Shown here: in pieces, positions 6,449-6,462 of the stretch
Layout: each line of letters opens with the position of its first letter
Numbering within the stretch: the stretch's first letter is position 1
Source of the DNA: Acidobacteriota bacterium
Lineage (GTDB): Bacteria > Acidobacteriota > Vicinamibacteria > Vicinamibacterales > CAVVIG01
Assembly (NCBI GenBank): GCA_003222455.1
Contig: QHWF01000643.1
Span: 5,813-12,274 of the forward strand
Reading direction: 5' to 3'
DNA: 6,462 nucleotides
Translations under genes and position numbers: made by a program
The notes under the pieces: generated by a model
What the model was told of the DNA's origin: nothing
What the model saw: the letters and a program-made list of their open reading frames with translations, nothing else
The model's database searches: none

Positions 6449-6462
6449 ATGAGCAAACGGTT
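6449..6462 (+). CDS. Start of a further operon gene, probably the inner-membrane MFS (EmrB/DHA2-like) pump (3' partial)
   Basis: ATG at 6449 with GGGAG eight bases upstream opens a frame beginning MSKR that leaves the window after four complete codons. Nothing in those residues identifies the product. The proposal of a drug:proton antiporter of the EmrB/DHA2 type rests only on gene order: outer-membrane factor, EmrA-type adaptor, then usually the pump. An ATG at 6353 is in frame with it and could extend the protein by 32 residues encoded mainly by the heptamer tract. Confidence 0.5.

Overview
The window is a GC-rich bacterial fragment (roughly two-thirds G+C by eye) with dense coding and frequent GTG starts. 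It carries a TolC-like outer-membrane protein and an EmrA-type adaptor, so the host has a Gram-negative (diderm) envelope. The multi-PAS hybrid kinase, the PCMT-like methyltransferase and the heptanucleotide tract would suit Acidobacteriota (for example Vicinamibacteria-like organisms) or another soil-type diderm such as Gemmatimonadota or Myxococcota. No rRNA or other marker gene is present, so the taxon is inference only.

Layout. Positions 2-2554 (+) encode most of a hybrid sensor histidine kinase (GAF, PAS, PAS, PAS, HisKA, HATPase, receiver) whose N-terminus lies outside the window. It meets a convergent PCMT/PIMT-like SAM methyltransferase (3433-2555, -) with no intergenic base: the two stop codons abut inside TGATCA. 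The 227-nt gap at 3434-3660 is a divergent control region. It holds a hairpin touching the methyltransferase ribosome-binding site, a weak promoter candidate on each strand and a perfect 16-bp palindrome just downstream of the rightward promoter candidate. Positions 3661-5118 (+) encode a TolC-family outer-membrane factor with a signal peptide. It overlaps by ATGA a HlyD/EmrA-type membrane-fusion protein (5115-6356).

The adaptor stop codon is followed by eight perfect copies of the heptamer AAGTCTC (6361-6416) and then by the start of another gene (ATG at 6449, good Shine-Dalgarno) that runs off the window. In tripartite efflux operons of this type the third gene is usually the inner-membrane MFS (EmrB/DHA2) pump, so the expected system is a TolC-EmrA-EmrB multidrug or secondary-metabolite exporter. 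Only four complete codons of that third gene are visible.

The most interesting structure is the heptamer tract. A second ATG at 6353 overlaps the adaptor stop codon as ATGA, reads through the whole tract without a stop, and is in frame with the ATG at 6449. Because 7 is not a multiple of 3, copy-number change would switch that frame. The Shine-Dalgarno region at 6449 also contains GAGACTTG, the exact reverse complement of CAAGTCTC, which recurs through the tract, so the leader RNA could fold onto the ribosome-binding site. Together these suggest a possible phase-variable or RNA-structural control point between adaptor and pump. This is a hypothesis from sequence alone.
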